A stretch of 64,000 bases of DNA from Girardinichthys multiradiatus (lineage: Eukaryota; Chordata; Actinopteri; Cyprinodontiformes; Goodeidae), in NCBI RefSeq assembly GCF_021462225.1, contig NC_061797.1, positions 2,163,001 through 2,227,000 on the forward strand, written 5' to 3'. Each line of letters opens with the position of its first letter. The stretch's first letter is position 1. The notes beneath the pieces were generated by a model. The model worked only from the letters and a program-made list of their open reading frames with translations, was not told the DNA's origin and did no database searches. This document shows positions 21,471 through 32,665 of this stretch, piece after piece. Made by a program: the position numbers and the translations under genes.

Positions 21471-21783
21471 TCCGGAGATACGGCATCCATCCCACTTTGG
21501 ATGGAGCAGCTCTTCTTTCTAGAAATCTGGCCGAATTTATTAGTTCTCCAAACCTCTGACAACCCAACGTTCAGACCAGGAAGCAGGGTCGTAGTTTAAC
21601 ACTCCTCTCTGCAGCTTCTATACTGCTACCCACCCATTACCCTATTAAGACAGTGTCTCGCCCACGCCCAAAATTTAATAGATAAAATAATCTAAAACCA
21701 GGAAATCAGAAAAATCTAATAAAAATAAACACAACTCAGACTAAAAAGAAAAATAAAATAATTAAATGTGGCTTACTGAACAT

Positions 21784-22410
21784 AAGATCTCTCTCTTAAA
21801 AGACTTTGCTAATTAGTGACCTGATTTGTGACAATCAGATTGATTTATTTTGCCTCACAGAAACCTGGCTGCAACAAGAGGATTATGTTACTATAAATGA
21901 GTCAACTCCTACTAATTATTTAAATTTTCACATTCCTCGAAATACTGGGCGGGGAGGAGGAGTAGCAACCATCTTTCAGTCCGATTTATTGACTAGTCCC
22001 AGACCAGTCAATAGCTACAACTCTTTTGAATATTTAATTCTTAGTTTTCCTCATCCAAATTGCAAAGCACTAAAACCACTTCTGTTTGTTGTTTTGTACT
22101 GTCCACCAGGTCCTTACTATTAATTTTTAGATCAGTTTTCAGACCTTTTATCTGATTTAGTGTTAAATACAGATAAGGTTATTATAGTGGGGGATTTTAA
22201 CATTCATGTTGACACTGAAAATGATAGCTTAAATATAGCCTTTAATGCTATCTTAGACTCAATTGGCTTTGCTCAAAACATTAACAAACCTACCCACCTT
22301 TGTATTCATTCTCTGGACCTTGTGCTGACATATGCCATAGAGTGTAAATATATAACAATATTTTCTCATAACCCTGTCCTGTTACTTCATCATTGCATGG
22401 TGCATTAGAA
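21784..22410 (+). pseudogene. L2 ORF2 endonuclease remnant (copy B)
   Basis: Frames at 21806-22123 and 22160-22408 code parts of an AP-type endonuclease: [15 protein letters not shown] (the glutamate motif), [10 protein letters not shown] and VIIVGDFNIHVD. There is an in-frame stop near 21799 and another near 22121. The reverse transcriptase is absent. Confidence 0.75.
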
Positions 22411-22442
22411 AATGCAGCCCCCTTGAAAAAGAAGGTAATTAT

Positions 22443-23330
22443 TCATAGGGGGCTTTTTCAGGTCCACAAAACACATGTGGAAAGGTTGGGCACCCATGAA
22501 CTCCCATGAACCCTCAAGTACCCTGCAGAGGGTGTGGAGCTGGTCCAGTGTTCCACGGCCAGGACAAAAACCACACTGCTCGTCATGAAGCCAAGGTTCA
22601 ACTCCCCTCCAGTACCCTGGTATAGGCCTTACCAGGTAAGTTGAGAAATGTGATCCTCCTATAGCTGGAACACACCCTCTGGTCACCATTCTTACGAAGG
22701 AGGACCACCAACCCGGTCTGCCAGTCCAGAGGCACTGTCCCCAATTGCCACACAATGTTAAAGAGGCCTGTCAACCATGACAGCCTCACAGCATCCAGAG
22801 ACTTGAGATACTCAGGGCGGATCTCATCTACCCCCGACGTCTTGCCACCGTGGAGCTTCTTTAAGTATCTTTGAACCTTTCTTTGAACTTTTACCACCTC
22901 GGTGACTTCAGCCGGGGTGATGAAAGAGTCCAATCCCGAGTCCCTAGCCTCTGCTTCCACCAGGTGTGACGGTAGAATTCAGGAGATCCTTGAAGTACTT
23001 CTTCCACCGCCTGATAATGTACCCGGTCGAAGTCAGTAGCTCCCCAGCCCCGTTTTTAACAGTGTTGGAAAAGCACTGCTTCCCATGTGGGTGTTGAAGT
23101 CCCCCAGCAGAATAATGGAGTCCCCGGGAGGGGGACTATGCAGCAACCCCAACAAGGAAGCCAAGAAGGCCGGGTACTCCGCACTACTGCTCTGCCTGTA
23201 GGCCGAAACAAACTGTCCCCAACCCGAAGGCGCAGGGATGTGACCCTCTCATCCACTGGGGTCAACTCCAACACAAGACTGCTGAGTTGGGGGGCAAACC
23301 TAGAGGTTTGCTTGTTGAGGTTATATTAGG
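22443..23330 (-). mobile_element. Rex3 LINE, endonuclease end to early RT
   Basis: On the minus strand, 23056-23274 codes a piece of endonuclease (its other frame reads SIILLGDFNTHMG). 22598-22960 codes the start of the reverse transcriptase: GVDEIRPEYLKSLDAV, TVPLDWQTGLVVLL and YRRITFLNLPGKAYTRVLE. A shifted frame continues QCGFCPGRGTLDQLHTL and MCFVDL, where it breaks off at the L2 junction. The WQTG-VVV stretch is the region used to define Rex3 in fishes. Both ends are missing. Confidence 0.75.
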
Positions 23331-26300
23331 TCTTTTTTCTTCCCTCTTCTGATTTATGCAGCATATTGATTTACACTGTACCTTATATCAGGTCCTGACA
23401 AAAACTATGAAAGGCTTGGTTCTGCAGTTTTTTTTCCATCTGGGGAAGGAAACAGTACCTAATCATTTCTGTGTTGCACAGAAATATTAAAACACTTGTT
23501 GTTTTCTAAGATATCACCAGCTAAAACCTTTAAAACTTTTGAGAGTAATTGGTTTTGTTAAACACATTTTCCTAGGCAAAACAAACCTTCAAAATGAGAA
23601 TGGAAAACATTGTATTATTTTTGAAGGTAAGAAAGACTCTGATTGGACATTGGTACCACACAAAATTAAACTAATATCATGTTCCCTAAAAGACTCTGCA
23701 TTGAAAAGGCCTGTGGAATTGTGGAATAATTTCCCACCATGGTGCTAAATGTTTTAAGCATGTTTTTTCTTTACTTTAAAACAGATCTGTGTTTTTTTTT
23801 GTTTGTTTTTTTAGCATAATGTTTTTCTGAAGCTTCTTATGAACTGGGTTAGCAGCAAATATGATGTGGGGCAAATTAGGAGCTGTGAACTAGTGATTGC
23901 AATTTTTAAATCTGATTATTGTCCGAGCCAGAAATAATACACTAATAGGTCTGGGGATATTAAGCCAATCCTTCAATCTCTGCAGAAAGCTAGCATCATT
24001 GTTCAATGCAGCAGTCCTCAACCTGTGGTTCCTGGACTCCTGAAGCCTGTGAGCCATAGATTTTGGGTCCATAAAATTATGATACTTAATTAAAGGTAAA
24101 CAGATTACCTACTAAAAACAGATCTAAGCCAATGATGAGTTCCAGTCATTTTGGTGGCTTTGAAATGCAATAATACTCAAAATTTCTACTCTGGGGAACA
24201 CAGATTGGGGCTGAAGAGTTTTGTTTTGGAGCCAGGGCTAGGATTCTTTATAACGGAATAAAGACAAGTAAAATCCTTTATTTTAGGAAAAGAAAAGAAA
24301 TAAAGTCCCTCTCAACACTAAAGAGGATGGTCGGCTCAAACTCCAGTCTCCTTGTTTGATTTCTTAGGGTTTAAAGATTAAAAGAATACTTAGGAGTACA
24401 AAGGTACACAAGGTAATTTCAGATTACTAAGAAATTAAATATTTGAACATTTATCAGCATTTAGATAGATTAAAGGGGGGTTCTAGTAATAATTTTTTTC
24501 CCAACTCTCAAAATTTAAATAGCCCAAATTAAAGAAAATGATGTCTGTTCTCCTTTTGAAACACTATGTGGGAACAACATCCAGTTTGGAGTCAAGCTTC
24601 TTAGCTTTCTGGTTAAGTCCAACACAGCATAAAAATGTCAATGCTGACTTAAAATACTTCTTTGCATTTAACCTGAGCAGAGAAATTCTTGAATACAGCT
24701 GCTATCAAATTGAGCCAAACAAAAAGAGAATTATAACAATAACTCCCAGGATTGTAGTTATTATTATTACAGAGTTACAGTACAAAGAATTGGCAAAGGG
24801 TTTCAGCATCAGTAAATTTGAATTCATGTTAGAGAAAACTGTCGCTGTGCTTCTAAATAGTTTGAGATCTTTTTGGACTATGTGCACTCATCTTAAAACA
24901 GGATCCTGAAGATTGTCATAACAAAATTGATCAATTACAGCATTAAGAGATATGGCTGAGAAAACATATTTTGAAAAGAGATTGTTAAAAATTTATTTGA
25001 ATTCTTGAAGCTTCAAATTTGGCCATTTGGCTGTCTTTGATGTTTTGTCTTTGTTTTGTTGGAATTAATGTTCTTTTATATGTCACATGACACAATAATC
25101 CATGTTTAGAATAATGTTTCCAAATCCCAGATTGATTAAAACCTTGAGTTTTCAGGAGAGTTAAGAAGCAGCTTGTTTCTGAGGTAGGTGCATGTTAACA
25201 GTTTTGCAGTTTAAGGTACACTAAGATGGGTTGGAATGAAGAAACTGTGGGGCCCGCCCATAGGCTGCCCATCAGAGGTTAGTTCTGCCTGACTCCGCCT
25301 ACCTACCATGTTTGTACACGCCTTTGCTTTCATGGAAACGCTCAGCATCTCCCTTCCTGAGTTTTAACACTGTTTAAGAGACAATAGAATCAAAATGCTT
25401 GTAGTGATTGTTGCCTTAAAGCATGTTTTTGTATAATAATTAAGGATGTAGCATGACATTTAGATTTATGTGTTTTACTATTAAAATGTTAATGAAATAG
25501 TTTAAACTAGTTTAAATAATTTGTTTTGCATGCAGAATCATTGGTAATTTATTAGATTGAAAGTTTTCTCTGGTGCCATTAAGCTAGGTGACAGTTCAAG
25601 ATATGCCAAAAATAAGGAATATCTTTTTGATAAAGAATCAGTCATGACTTCATACTTGGTGGGAATTATTTATTAGGTTAAATTTGTAGGGTTTATGCAT
25701 CAAAATTACATTAGATTTCCATTAATCTAATACTCATCTTCATGCAAGACAAATCCAGATGATATGTGACTTAATTCTAAGTCAGACATTGATGAACTGC
25801 ACAACAACTGAAGTTTGTCTTTTGTTGTTAATGGAACTTAATTGCAGTTAAAAACATCTGGATTTTATTTATGTTGCTTTTGGTAAATTCATAGTGACAC
25901 ATAGTTATGTCAGAATTCATTTCTTTGGTTCTATGTAATGTGATCCTGATAACTGGAAACATTTTTATTTATTTTTTTTACTTTCTACTGGATTGTTGCA
26001 TGGGTTGGATCCTGCGCCAGAAGAGGGTAATGTCAGAATAGAGAATAAAGTAACATGAGATTACAAAAGTTTTAGCACTCATGGGAAAAAGGGTAGCTCA
26101 TACCTCCAGTGAGGACTTAGTGACAATGAGACGTTGTATTTTGTTTATATAAATGGTGCATAGCTCCCTAAGACCACATTCTGAAAACCTGTCTGAAAGT
26201 ATGGTGTTGATTCTTTTGTGAAATTTTACATCTCCACCGATTAGACCATTTTTGAAAATTTCTTTGGATATTCTGAAACTATGGAAATATTGACCTGTAA

Positions 26301-26460
26301 TCAGGCCTTCCTCAAACATCATGTCACATTTTTAATATTCAGAATATTTAGCTGATGGTCACTGCTAGTATACCAGGTGGAGTCAGAAGATTAATTATCT
26401 TTGATTTTGCTGGATATTTTGATGAAGTTCCATGTAACTTTGAAATTAAAATTAGCCAAG
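23331..26460. other. arnt2 intron 2, long AT-rich stretch
   Basis: 3.1 kb without a recognisable gene. An open stretch at 24538-24909 (123 codons) has no recognisable motif and looks like chance. The sequence at about 25990-26060 (GCGCCAGAAGAGGG then AGAATAAAGT) could be a scrap of LTR, but no partner is seen. Confidence 0.5.
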
Positions 26461-26479
26461 TGTTGTGAAGGCTCTGCCT

Positions 26480-26880
26480 ATTGTTCTCACTTACATGAGA
26501 TTGAAACAAAGGGCACGAGCAAACCTCAGTCCTTTTGAAGTGCTGTTTGACAGGTCTCCTAATTTTGGCATGGGGATATTGCCAAGATCACTGCCTTCCA
26601 CATCTTTGTGTGAAGAGAGGATGTTGTTTTACTGTTAAAACCTGTCCACTGTGCTTTCTCAAGTTTCACAGACTGTGAAGGCCGCATTACTGGAAACGGC
26701 CACTTCCAAACTCCACTCCTTGGTTCCAGGAGAAAACATTTGAAGTCCAGACACTGGAATGGCCCATATCAGATCCTACTAGTCACCCACACCGCTGTCA
26801 AGGTAGCAGAGCGTGTTACCTGGATCCATGCTACACTGCAAGTTGTTCACAGGAACACCACCTGAGCAGCATCCTGGTTC
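26480..26880 (+). pseudogene. ERV-B integrase C-terminal remnant
   Basis: Shifting plus-strand frames code LTYMRLKQRARANLSPFEVL, typical of the end of a gamma-like retroviral integrase core, then a region with the WNGPYQ-like and TAVKV...WIHA pattern of the C-terminal domain in other frames. Several frameshifts and stops are present. It ends about 200 bp before the env start. Confidence 0.6.
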
Positions 26881-27083
26881 TGAACCCCCTGTCTAGAGGG
26901 GCTTCCAACAACAGCCCACCTGTACCAGACTGTTAACAGGGCAGCTTGAAGAGCAGAAGCCACTCAGAAGAAGCAGCAGGATTTTTAAATTTTGTTTTTT
27001 ATTTGTTTTCTCTGAAAGAAAAAGGGAAAAAGAACTGTTTGCTTTGAGTACCAGAAGAAAGGACATTCCACTTCAAGGTCACG

Positions 27084-29060
27084 ATGCAGCTATATGGAAG
27101 ATGGTCTGTTCTGATACTGGTGATCGGTATTGCAAGTATTTTTATTACTCCTGTGTTTATTTGGGAAAAGGTACAGCAAAGACAATTTGTGACTAATCTG
27201 AGTAATTACGCCAATAATACTCATCAGCTGATTCGAAGAGAGATTCATCAATTCTCTGACTACCATGATCATGCTGATAATGTCTGGTGGCAACTGATGC
27301 ATCAAACTGTGAGGAAGATAAGAAATGACAGTTGCTATGTATATTGTTTGATATCACATGCTTTTAATGACCAACCATTGTTGGTACCTGTTCCTATTGA
27401 TACTGCTTATACTCTAGCTACTTTCTTTCCAGATTGGCAACATAACCAGCTGGTGAAGGTAATTTTTCCTTGGGTGAGGAATTACACCGTAAGGCAAAGC
27501 AGAAATTTTAGTAGATTTTCTAGTGAGACTAATTTAACATGTGCTACTACAGGAACTCTTTATAGATTTTGAGGTAATAGGAATTCAATAAGAGATCCAG
27601 ATATTTGTATAGCACAGGAGGAAAACACACCTTATTTCTTTGGAAAGACAGAGGGTTGCAAAACTATTATACCTGTTTCATGTGCTTTAACCAACAGACA
27701 TAAATTTGAGCCATGTCCTATAAGAACTTATCCTAATACCATTTCAGGATCTTCGGTCCCAGATCCCTTTACGTTAACACTTAATCTTACAACCTTACCG
27801 AATGGAAGTAAATTGTATGGCCAGGCAGGTAAAATTAACCAGGGTTCTTGTTACTTTTCCTAGTAGAGATGGGTACTCCTGTCCTAGGAACATGGTTTGG
27901 ATGTGTGGAAATAGATCATATCTGTATCTGTCTGCTAATTGGTCTGGAGTATGTTATTTAGCTTATTTACTACCTACAGTCACAACTTATGATTCAATCA
28001 CTCCATTATTAGAAAGGGAGACAATGCTCAAACAGCAAAAGAGAGCTAGGATTCCACATTGGAAAGGGATTTTGGGTACAATTATTCCTAGTTATGGTGC
28101 TGCTAATGCAGCCCATAGGATTAATGAGTTGTCAGTTTAATTAGAAAATCTTACTGCTTTAACTGGGGAAGGTTTCACTATTCTGACCAAGGAGCAGCAG
28201 GCTATAAAAACTATGAATTTGCAAAATACAATGGCTTTGGATTACCTGTTAGCTGTGAGGGGTGGTGCTTGTCATTTCATTGGGGAACAATGTTGCAATT
28301 TTATTCCTGATGTGTCTAACAATATGACAAGTATTGTGGAGATATATTATGTGTGTGCATCATTATTATTACTATGTTCTTAACCAGTGTGGGAAATAAA
28401 ATGTGTAACATGTGTTAGTATAAGACATTGTGTATTGTGTGGCCTGCAGAAGTATTTCTCAAAAGAGAGGTGAAGTGGAAAATTACTGAGAAATGCAGGA
28501 GCGTGCGAAAATTGGAGATAATACAACTGACTGAGTTACTACCTGCTTATATCTGTAGATACGGGATGCAGCTGGTGGACAATACCTGTCTAAATATGGT
28601 CAGACGGAAAAGTGTGTACATGACTACATGTGAGAAAAAACTGTAAACAGGGCGATGCCCATTTTCATGTGTGTTTTAATAAAAGCAATGAGCCCAGTGA
28701 GAGAGCCTCAGAAGACATCTCGGTGTATCCTACCTACATGAGCTCTTCTCCTGGGCCCAGGTATTTTTGAATGACATACAGCTGTCTCCGTGTGATTTAT
28801 TCTAATGTGTTGTGAATTCGGCCAGGTTATGGTGAATAAACGAACGTGCAGAAGGCCCCTTTAAAGGGGTACTTCAACAGTATCCATGATAAATTACAGG
28901 AGTTGCTGAGGACTCAACAGAAAGAGAATATGGGTTCCTCTTGAAATCCTTGGTCGTGGTTCATTACTGGTGGTTGGACATTCTGGTTAATAGAGATTTG
29001 GAGATGTATTATTTTAAAGTGTTGTTATCCTTATTATTTCAGCCTTTGTTTTGCTAGTAA
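27084..29060 (+). pseudogene. ERV-B env, gamma-type, broken and split
   Basis: The surface part starts at the ATG at 27084 with a hydrophobic signal segment and carries several N-glycosylation sequons. A TGA at 27570-27572, a frameshift near 27855 and a TAA at 28138-28140 interrupt it. A basic KRAR-type cleavage-like motif lies near 28040. The transmembrane part has a heptad stretch and the CX6CC motif at 28270-28296 (C, six residues, CC), the hallmark of gamma-type Env proteins. The frame is then split by the solo LTR at 28335-28879. It resumes at about 28880 with the membrane-proximal helix and a tryptophan-rich membrane span, with one more stop. It cannot make a protein. Confidence 0.85.
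28335..28879 (+). mobile_element. Solo LTR inserted in ERV-B env
   Basis: A 545-bp segment starting TGTGGAGATA and ending TTCAACA is flanked by a 4-bp direct repeat, GTAT (28331-28334 and 28880-28883). It interrupts the env reading frame, which continues on the other side. A polyadenylation signal AATAAA is at 28678-28683. TG...CA ends, a 4-bp duplication and internal AATAAA are what a solo LTR left by LTR-LTR recombination should show. It has no obvious similarity to the ERV-B LTR. Confidence 0.8.
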
Positions 29061-29214
29061 TTTGAGAACATTAGATCTTAGAGAAAAGACAATGGAAATA
29101 ACACATGCATTTGTTGTATATTATTTTTATAGTTTTACTTTGATTATAATCTTGGGTGATGGTTTTGTAGAATTTTCCTTTAGTTGTGATTATCTTGTAA
29201 TCAGAAGAAAGGAG

Positions 29215-29641
29215 TGTAATGGAAAATTATTTTAAAATGCTCTGACCTTCCCTTTACCTCTCTCCTCTCTGACCTCAGTGTTTTATTACTTAGAGGAGAT
29301 GGACTCTAAATTTATTATCAGGAAAGTTTATGGTCAACACTCCCTGGAGTGTTGTATCTCAAGGGATGGTAGATGGATGCCTTCATAAATAACTTTGTTA
29401 CCTCTGTCCCGGGGAGGGTCTGGGGGCCATATTTCAAAACTCTTTTAAGTTGAGATAACCTCCACATACTGGTATAAATACTGTTTGTAAATTCTGTTTG
29501 GGGCTCTGCTTCACTGACTAAGCTCAGTGACAGGGTCTTCAAATGCTGTATGCCTTTCAATAAACTTATAAAGACAAAGTCCGGTCTTTCTCTTGTTAAT
29601 GAGTTGTCTTCTCTCCCACTTTGATAAGAAAATCCACAACA
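29215..29641 (+). mobile_element. ERV-B 3' LTR
   Basis: It begins TGTAATGG right after the purine tract AGAAGAAAGGAG (29203-29214). A TATA box (TATAAATA) is at 29473-29480 and AATAAA at 29559-29564, followed by a GT/T-rich stretch. The right end is near ...CCACAACA; the exact base is uncertain because no 5' LTR is available for comparison. Confidence 0.7.
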
Positions 29642-30834
29642 CATCCATCCAACCAAAATGGATGACCCCAACAACTTTATAAGTTGTGTCCCCTCTTTTA
29701 AGATTATAAAAATCCTGAACTTAAAAATAATGTTAAAAAAAAGTCCTCCCCACTACTCTTAACATTTGTTTAGATTTATATTTATTTATTTTTTATAAAG
29801 GGGCCAGTGCAAATTAATCAACATGAATTACATCACGTAAATATGCTAGATTAGCCAGAGAGGCTAATTTTCATCTGTAGTCCCCCAGCAGGTTGATGGA
29901 AGGGATTAAAAAATTATAATTAAACATGCATAACAACATACATGACCTATAATGTATGACAGATATCAAAGTAGTGTAATTTACATTAAACATTTGCTAT
30001 TAAAATGTAAAAAACAAGTCACATCTGTAAAATATAAAACACAAAAATTAGTTAATTTAAAATGTATTCGGTGATATATTTCTTAGTTGTGAAGGTAGTG
30101 TATTCCAAGAATTTGAGGTCCGAACAGAAAATCACCATGGACCAAAATAACTTGTCCTAAATTATGTTTAACAATCTCTCCTACTGACTGCTCTTGTAGT
30201 TATGTTTGATTGTAAATGTAGTTGGACAAAGTCCTTTAGCAGTGATGGAGCCAAACTGTGAAGGACTTTATATACAAGTATGATGTCTGAATAAATGATC
30301 ATGCTTTCCCAACTCAAAAAGTCAAACCAATGTAATATTTTGCAATGATGATATGAATTTCATTCTTATCAAAAGTCTTCAAAGTTATAGCTTATAAAGC
30401 TTATAGAGTTATAGAGTCTTTCTATTGGTTGTAGTGTTCCGACTCACCTGGGACCAATTCGTTATGCAGTCATTTATATGAGAAAGAATCACAGCATTTA
30501 AATATAATTTTGAAGCTTCTAATGTCAAGTTATTCCTAACATGTTTGAAATTACATAGAATAAATTTATTTCTTAATTCTTTGTTTGTTTCTTAAATGAA
30601 AGTTGGGGTATTGCCTTAGGAGAGCAAGTATCACATTAGGCGCTCTCTCAAGGCCTAAGGTGCTTAGTAAATAACTTTTATCTTACCAAGGGAAAATGTT
30701 TAGAAAAATCGTAGAATTTGAGAAATTCTGCAATTTGTCTTAGAATGACTTATCTAGAAACTACTTTTAGTCTAAGGATTCTTTGTAAATACAGATTTTT
30801 GAAGCCCTCAAGTAATAGTTGTATTGTCAACATT
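29642..30834. other. arnt2 intron 2, unclassified repeat-like stretch
   Basis: No open frame is convincing. 30060-30300 (…GTAGTGTATTCCAAGAATTTG…, …GGACTTTATATACAAGTATG…) has the look of a LINE 3' region on the minus strand, but I cannot assign it. Confidence 0.4.
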
Positions 30835-31225
30835 CTCCCACCTTTGGAGTGAGTCTCTGCAGCTCCTCCAGAGTTACAACAGGTCTCTTGGCTATGTCTC
30901 CGATTAATGCTATCCTTGCTCAGCCTGTCAGTTTAGGGGCCTTGTCTTTGTAGTGTCTGCAGTTGTACCACACTCTTTCCATTTTTGATGACGGATTAAA
31001 CCGAGTTTTTTCAGAGGTTAAAACCTGGGGATATTGTTTTAGACACTAATCTTGCTTTAAAATTCTCCACAACTTTGTATTCATTGTTGGTTAGTATGAA
31101 CAAATTATAATTTTGTCATAAGATAATCCCATAAAATTTCAATAAAATACATTAAGGTTTGTGTTTGCAACATGCCAGCATGTGGAAAGGTTTGAGGTGT
31201 ATGAATATATTTTGTTAAGGTTCTT
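30835..31225. mobile_element. Tc1/mariner arm (same family as 1600-2045)
   Basis: The body (GTCTTTGTAGTGTCTGCAGTT, TCTCCACAACTTTGTATTC) and the end (CAATAAAATACATTAAGGTT ... GGTTTGAGGTGTATGAATA) match a common fish Tc1-like family as I remember it. The outermost inverted repeat is not preserved, and no transposase core is present. Confidence 0.5.
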
Positions 31226-31333
31226 TTTAAGTTTTATAGCTTTTATCCTCTACTGAAAAGGTAAAAGTTGACTGAAAAGAAAGTATTTTTAAAGGGTTTG
31301 TTTTAACAGCAGATCATCACTGAAGATACTTAC

Positions 31334-31445
31334 CCTCCTGATCTCCTCTTTCCAGCACGGCCTGATACAGGACCTCCCATTCTCACCTGGCTGGCCCCAA
31401 CTCCTCCAGACAGTGCTACTGGACCTGGCAACTCACTGGCCATTT
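31334..31445 (-). CDS. arnt2: arnt2 coding exon 2
   Basis: A 112-nt exon with a CTTCTAG acceptor and GTAAGT donor on the minus strand. It completes a glutamate codon with exon 1 and then codes MASELPGPVALSGGVGASQ, VRMGGPVSGRAGKRRSG and the first two bases of a glycine codon. This matches the low-complexity N-terminus of ARNT2, ending with the basic GKRRSG stretch, a likely nuclear localisation signal. The internal region is shorter and more diverged than in mammals. Confidence 0.95.
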
Positions 31446-31894
31446 CTAGAAGGTGCAACAGTTAAGAGCAGAGGACAAATGCAAAGGTTAAAAGACATTG
31501 ATATTTTAGCCAAAATTATCAAATATTTATAACAAATTTATTTTCTATTAATATTTCATGCTGGACCATGTCTGCTTTTGTAATTATTTTCTGTATAGGT
31601 CTCACCTGATCATTTCAACATTTGCAGACTTTTGCTAAAAATAAAGCAAGCCAACAATAGTAAAAAGTAAGTGCTTGGTCTAGACTCTATGTACCACAGA
31701 TTAACAGTGTTATATAAGAAAATAAGAAACAGTAAAATAAATTTAAGACATCACACAAGGTCCAAAACGACCACTGTCCTTAAGGTTATCCGGCTCCTGT
31801 GCCAAGTTTTTAACTAACTCTATCAGAAATGACATTGTTTGTGTTAAAACATGCTTAATTAATGTTAAGCTCTGTTATCTTTGGTATCTTCTAT

Positions 31895-32665
31895 ATCAGA
31901 ATCAGAATCAAAATCAGTTTTATTTCCAAGTTTGTTACGGACATACATGGAATTTGACCCCGGTACACTTTGCTCTCAATAATAAAGAATATCTTTATTT
32001 AAGAATATAATGTGAGATCCAAGTATACATGGTGGTGTTGTGGAATTCTGTCTGTCAGGTGTTCATCAGAGAAAAACCCTGGGGGAAGAAACTGTCTCTG
32101 TGGCGGCTGGTTTTAGCAGACAGTGCTCTGTAGCCCCGACCTGAAAAAAGCCTAAACAGCCTAAACAGGATCTAAACACAAGACAGACTGAATTATGGTA
32201 AATAAATGGTAAATGGACTGAACTTATATAGCACTTTTCCAGTCATGCAGACCACTCAAAGCGCTTTACACAAGAGCCACATTCACCCAATCGCACTCAC
32301 TAACGCTCACACATTCATACACCGATACGCAGATCGGTAGGCAACTTGAGGTTAAGTTCTTGCCCAGGGGCACATCGACAGAATTATGGCAGTGTAGAAG
32401 ATGACCAGCAGCTCCTGTGGAAGGTTGTACTTCTTGAGTTGCCTCAGGAAGTAGTCTCTACTGGGCCTTCTTCCGAACATTGTCTATGTGTGAGGACCAT
32501 CTCAGGTTTTGAGAAATTGTGGTTCTCAGGAACCGGAAGTGGTCCACAACACAGTTTTGTTGAGTATGATAAGGGGGATATGTGGGGGTGGTGTTCTCCA
32601 AAAGTCCACCATCACCTCCACAGAGAGAGCAAAGCTCTGAGGCTGCCATCAGCAGCACCATGTTG
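31895..32665 (-). mobile_element. LINE family 3 fragment, minus strand
   Basis: Read on the minus strand, 32458-32661 codes VDHFRFLRTTISQNLRWSSHIDNVRKKAQ, the C-terminal part of the same LINE ORF2 as at 13848-15295. 31895-32160 is its 3' untranslated region, with an (ATCAGA)n end that is the reverse complement of the TCTGAT tail. It is interrupted by an unrelated retroposon at 32200-32380. Confidence 0.65.
32200..32380 (-). mobile_element. Short retroposon with 9-bp target duplication
   Basis: Flanked by GAATTATGG on both sides (32191-32199 and 32381-32389). Read on the minus strand it contains AAGCGCTTTGAGTGGTC and ends GCTATATAAG...CAGTCCATTTACCATTTA, a tail resembling that of L2-mobilised elements. 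It sits inside the LINE at 31895-32665. Confidence 0.7.

Larger units (their letters stand above)
20474..22442 (+). mobile_element. L2 LINE, copy B, lacking its 3' end
   Basis: It matches copy C (39298-44158) from the 5' untranslated region (GGCATGGTAAGGCG...) through ORF1 and the endonuclease part of ORF2, then stops at about 22442 against Rex3 sequence in opposite orientation. It has two clear deletions relative to copy C: 40 bp at the end of ORF1 (near 21469) and about 200 bp at 22381. Loss of the 3' end is the reverse of normal LINE truncation, so a later rearrangement is likely. Confidence 0.8.
26461..29641 (+). mobile_element. Endogenous retrovirus ERV-B, 5'-deleted provirus
   Basis: Plus-strand order: the 3' end of pol (integrase tail, about 26480-26880), env (27084 to about 29060), a purine tract (29203-29214) and a 3' LTR (29215 to about 29641). 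Gag, protease, reverse transcriptase and the 5' LTR are absent. Env carries a gamma-type transmembrane signature. A 545-bp solo LTR from another retrovirus is inserted in env (28335-28879). All reading frames are broken. Confidence 0.8.

Noticed and set aside
24538..24909. 123-codon plus-strand open frame in intron 2
   Set aside because: AT-rich, Ile/Lys/Leu-biased translation without any motif; no nearby gene parts.
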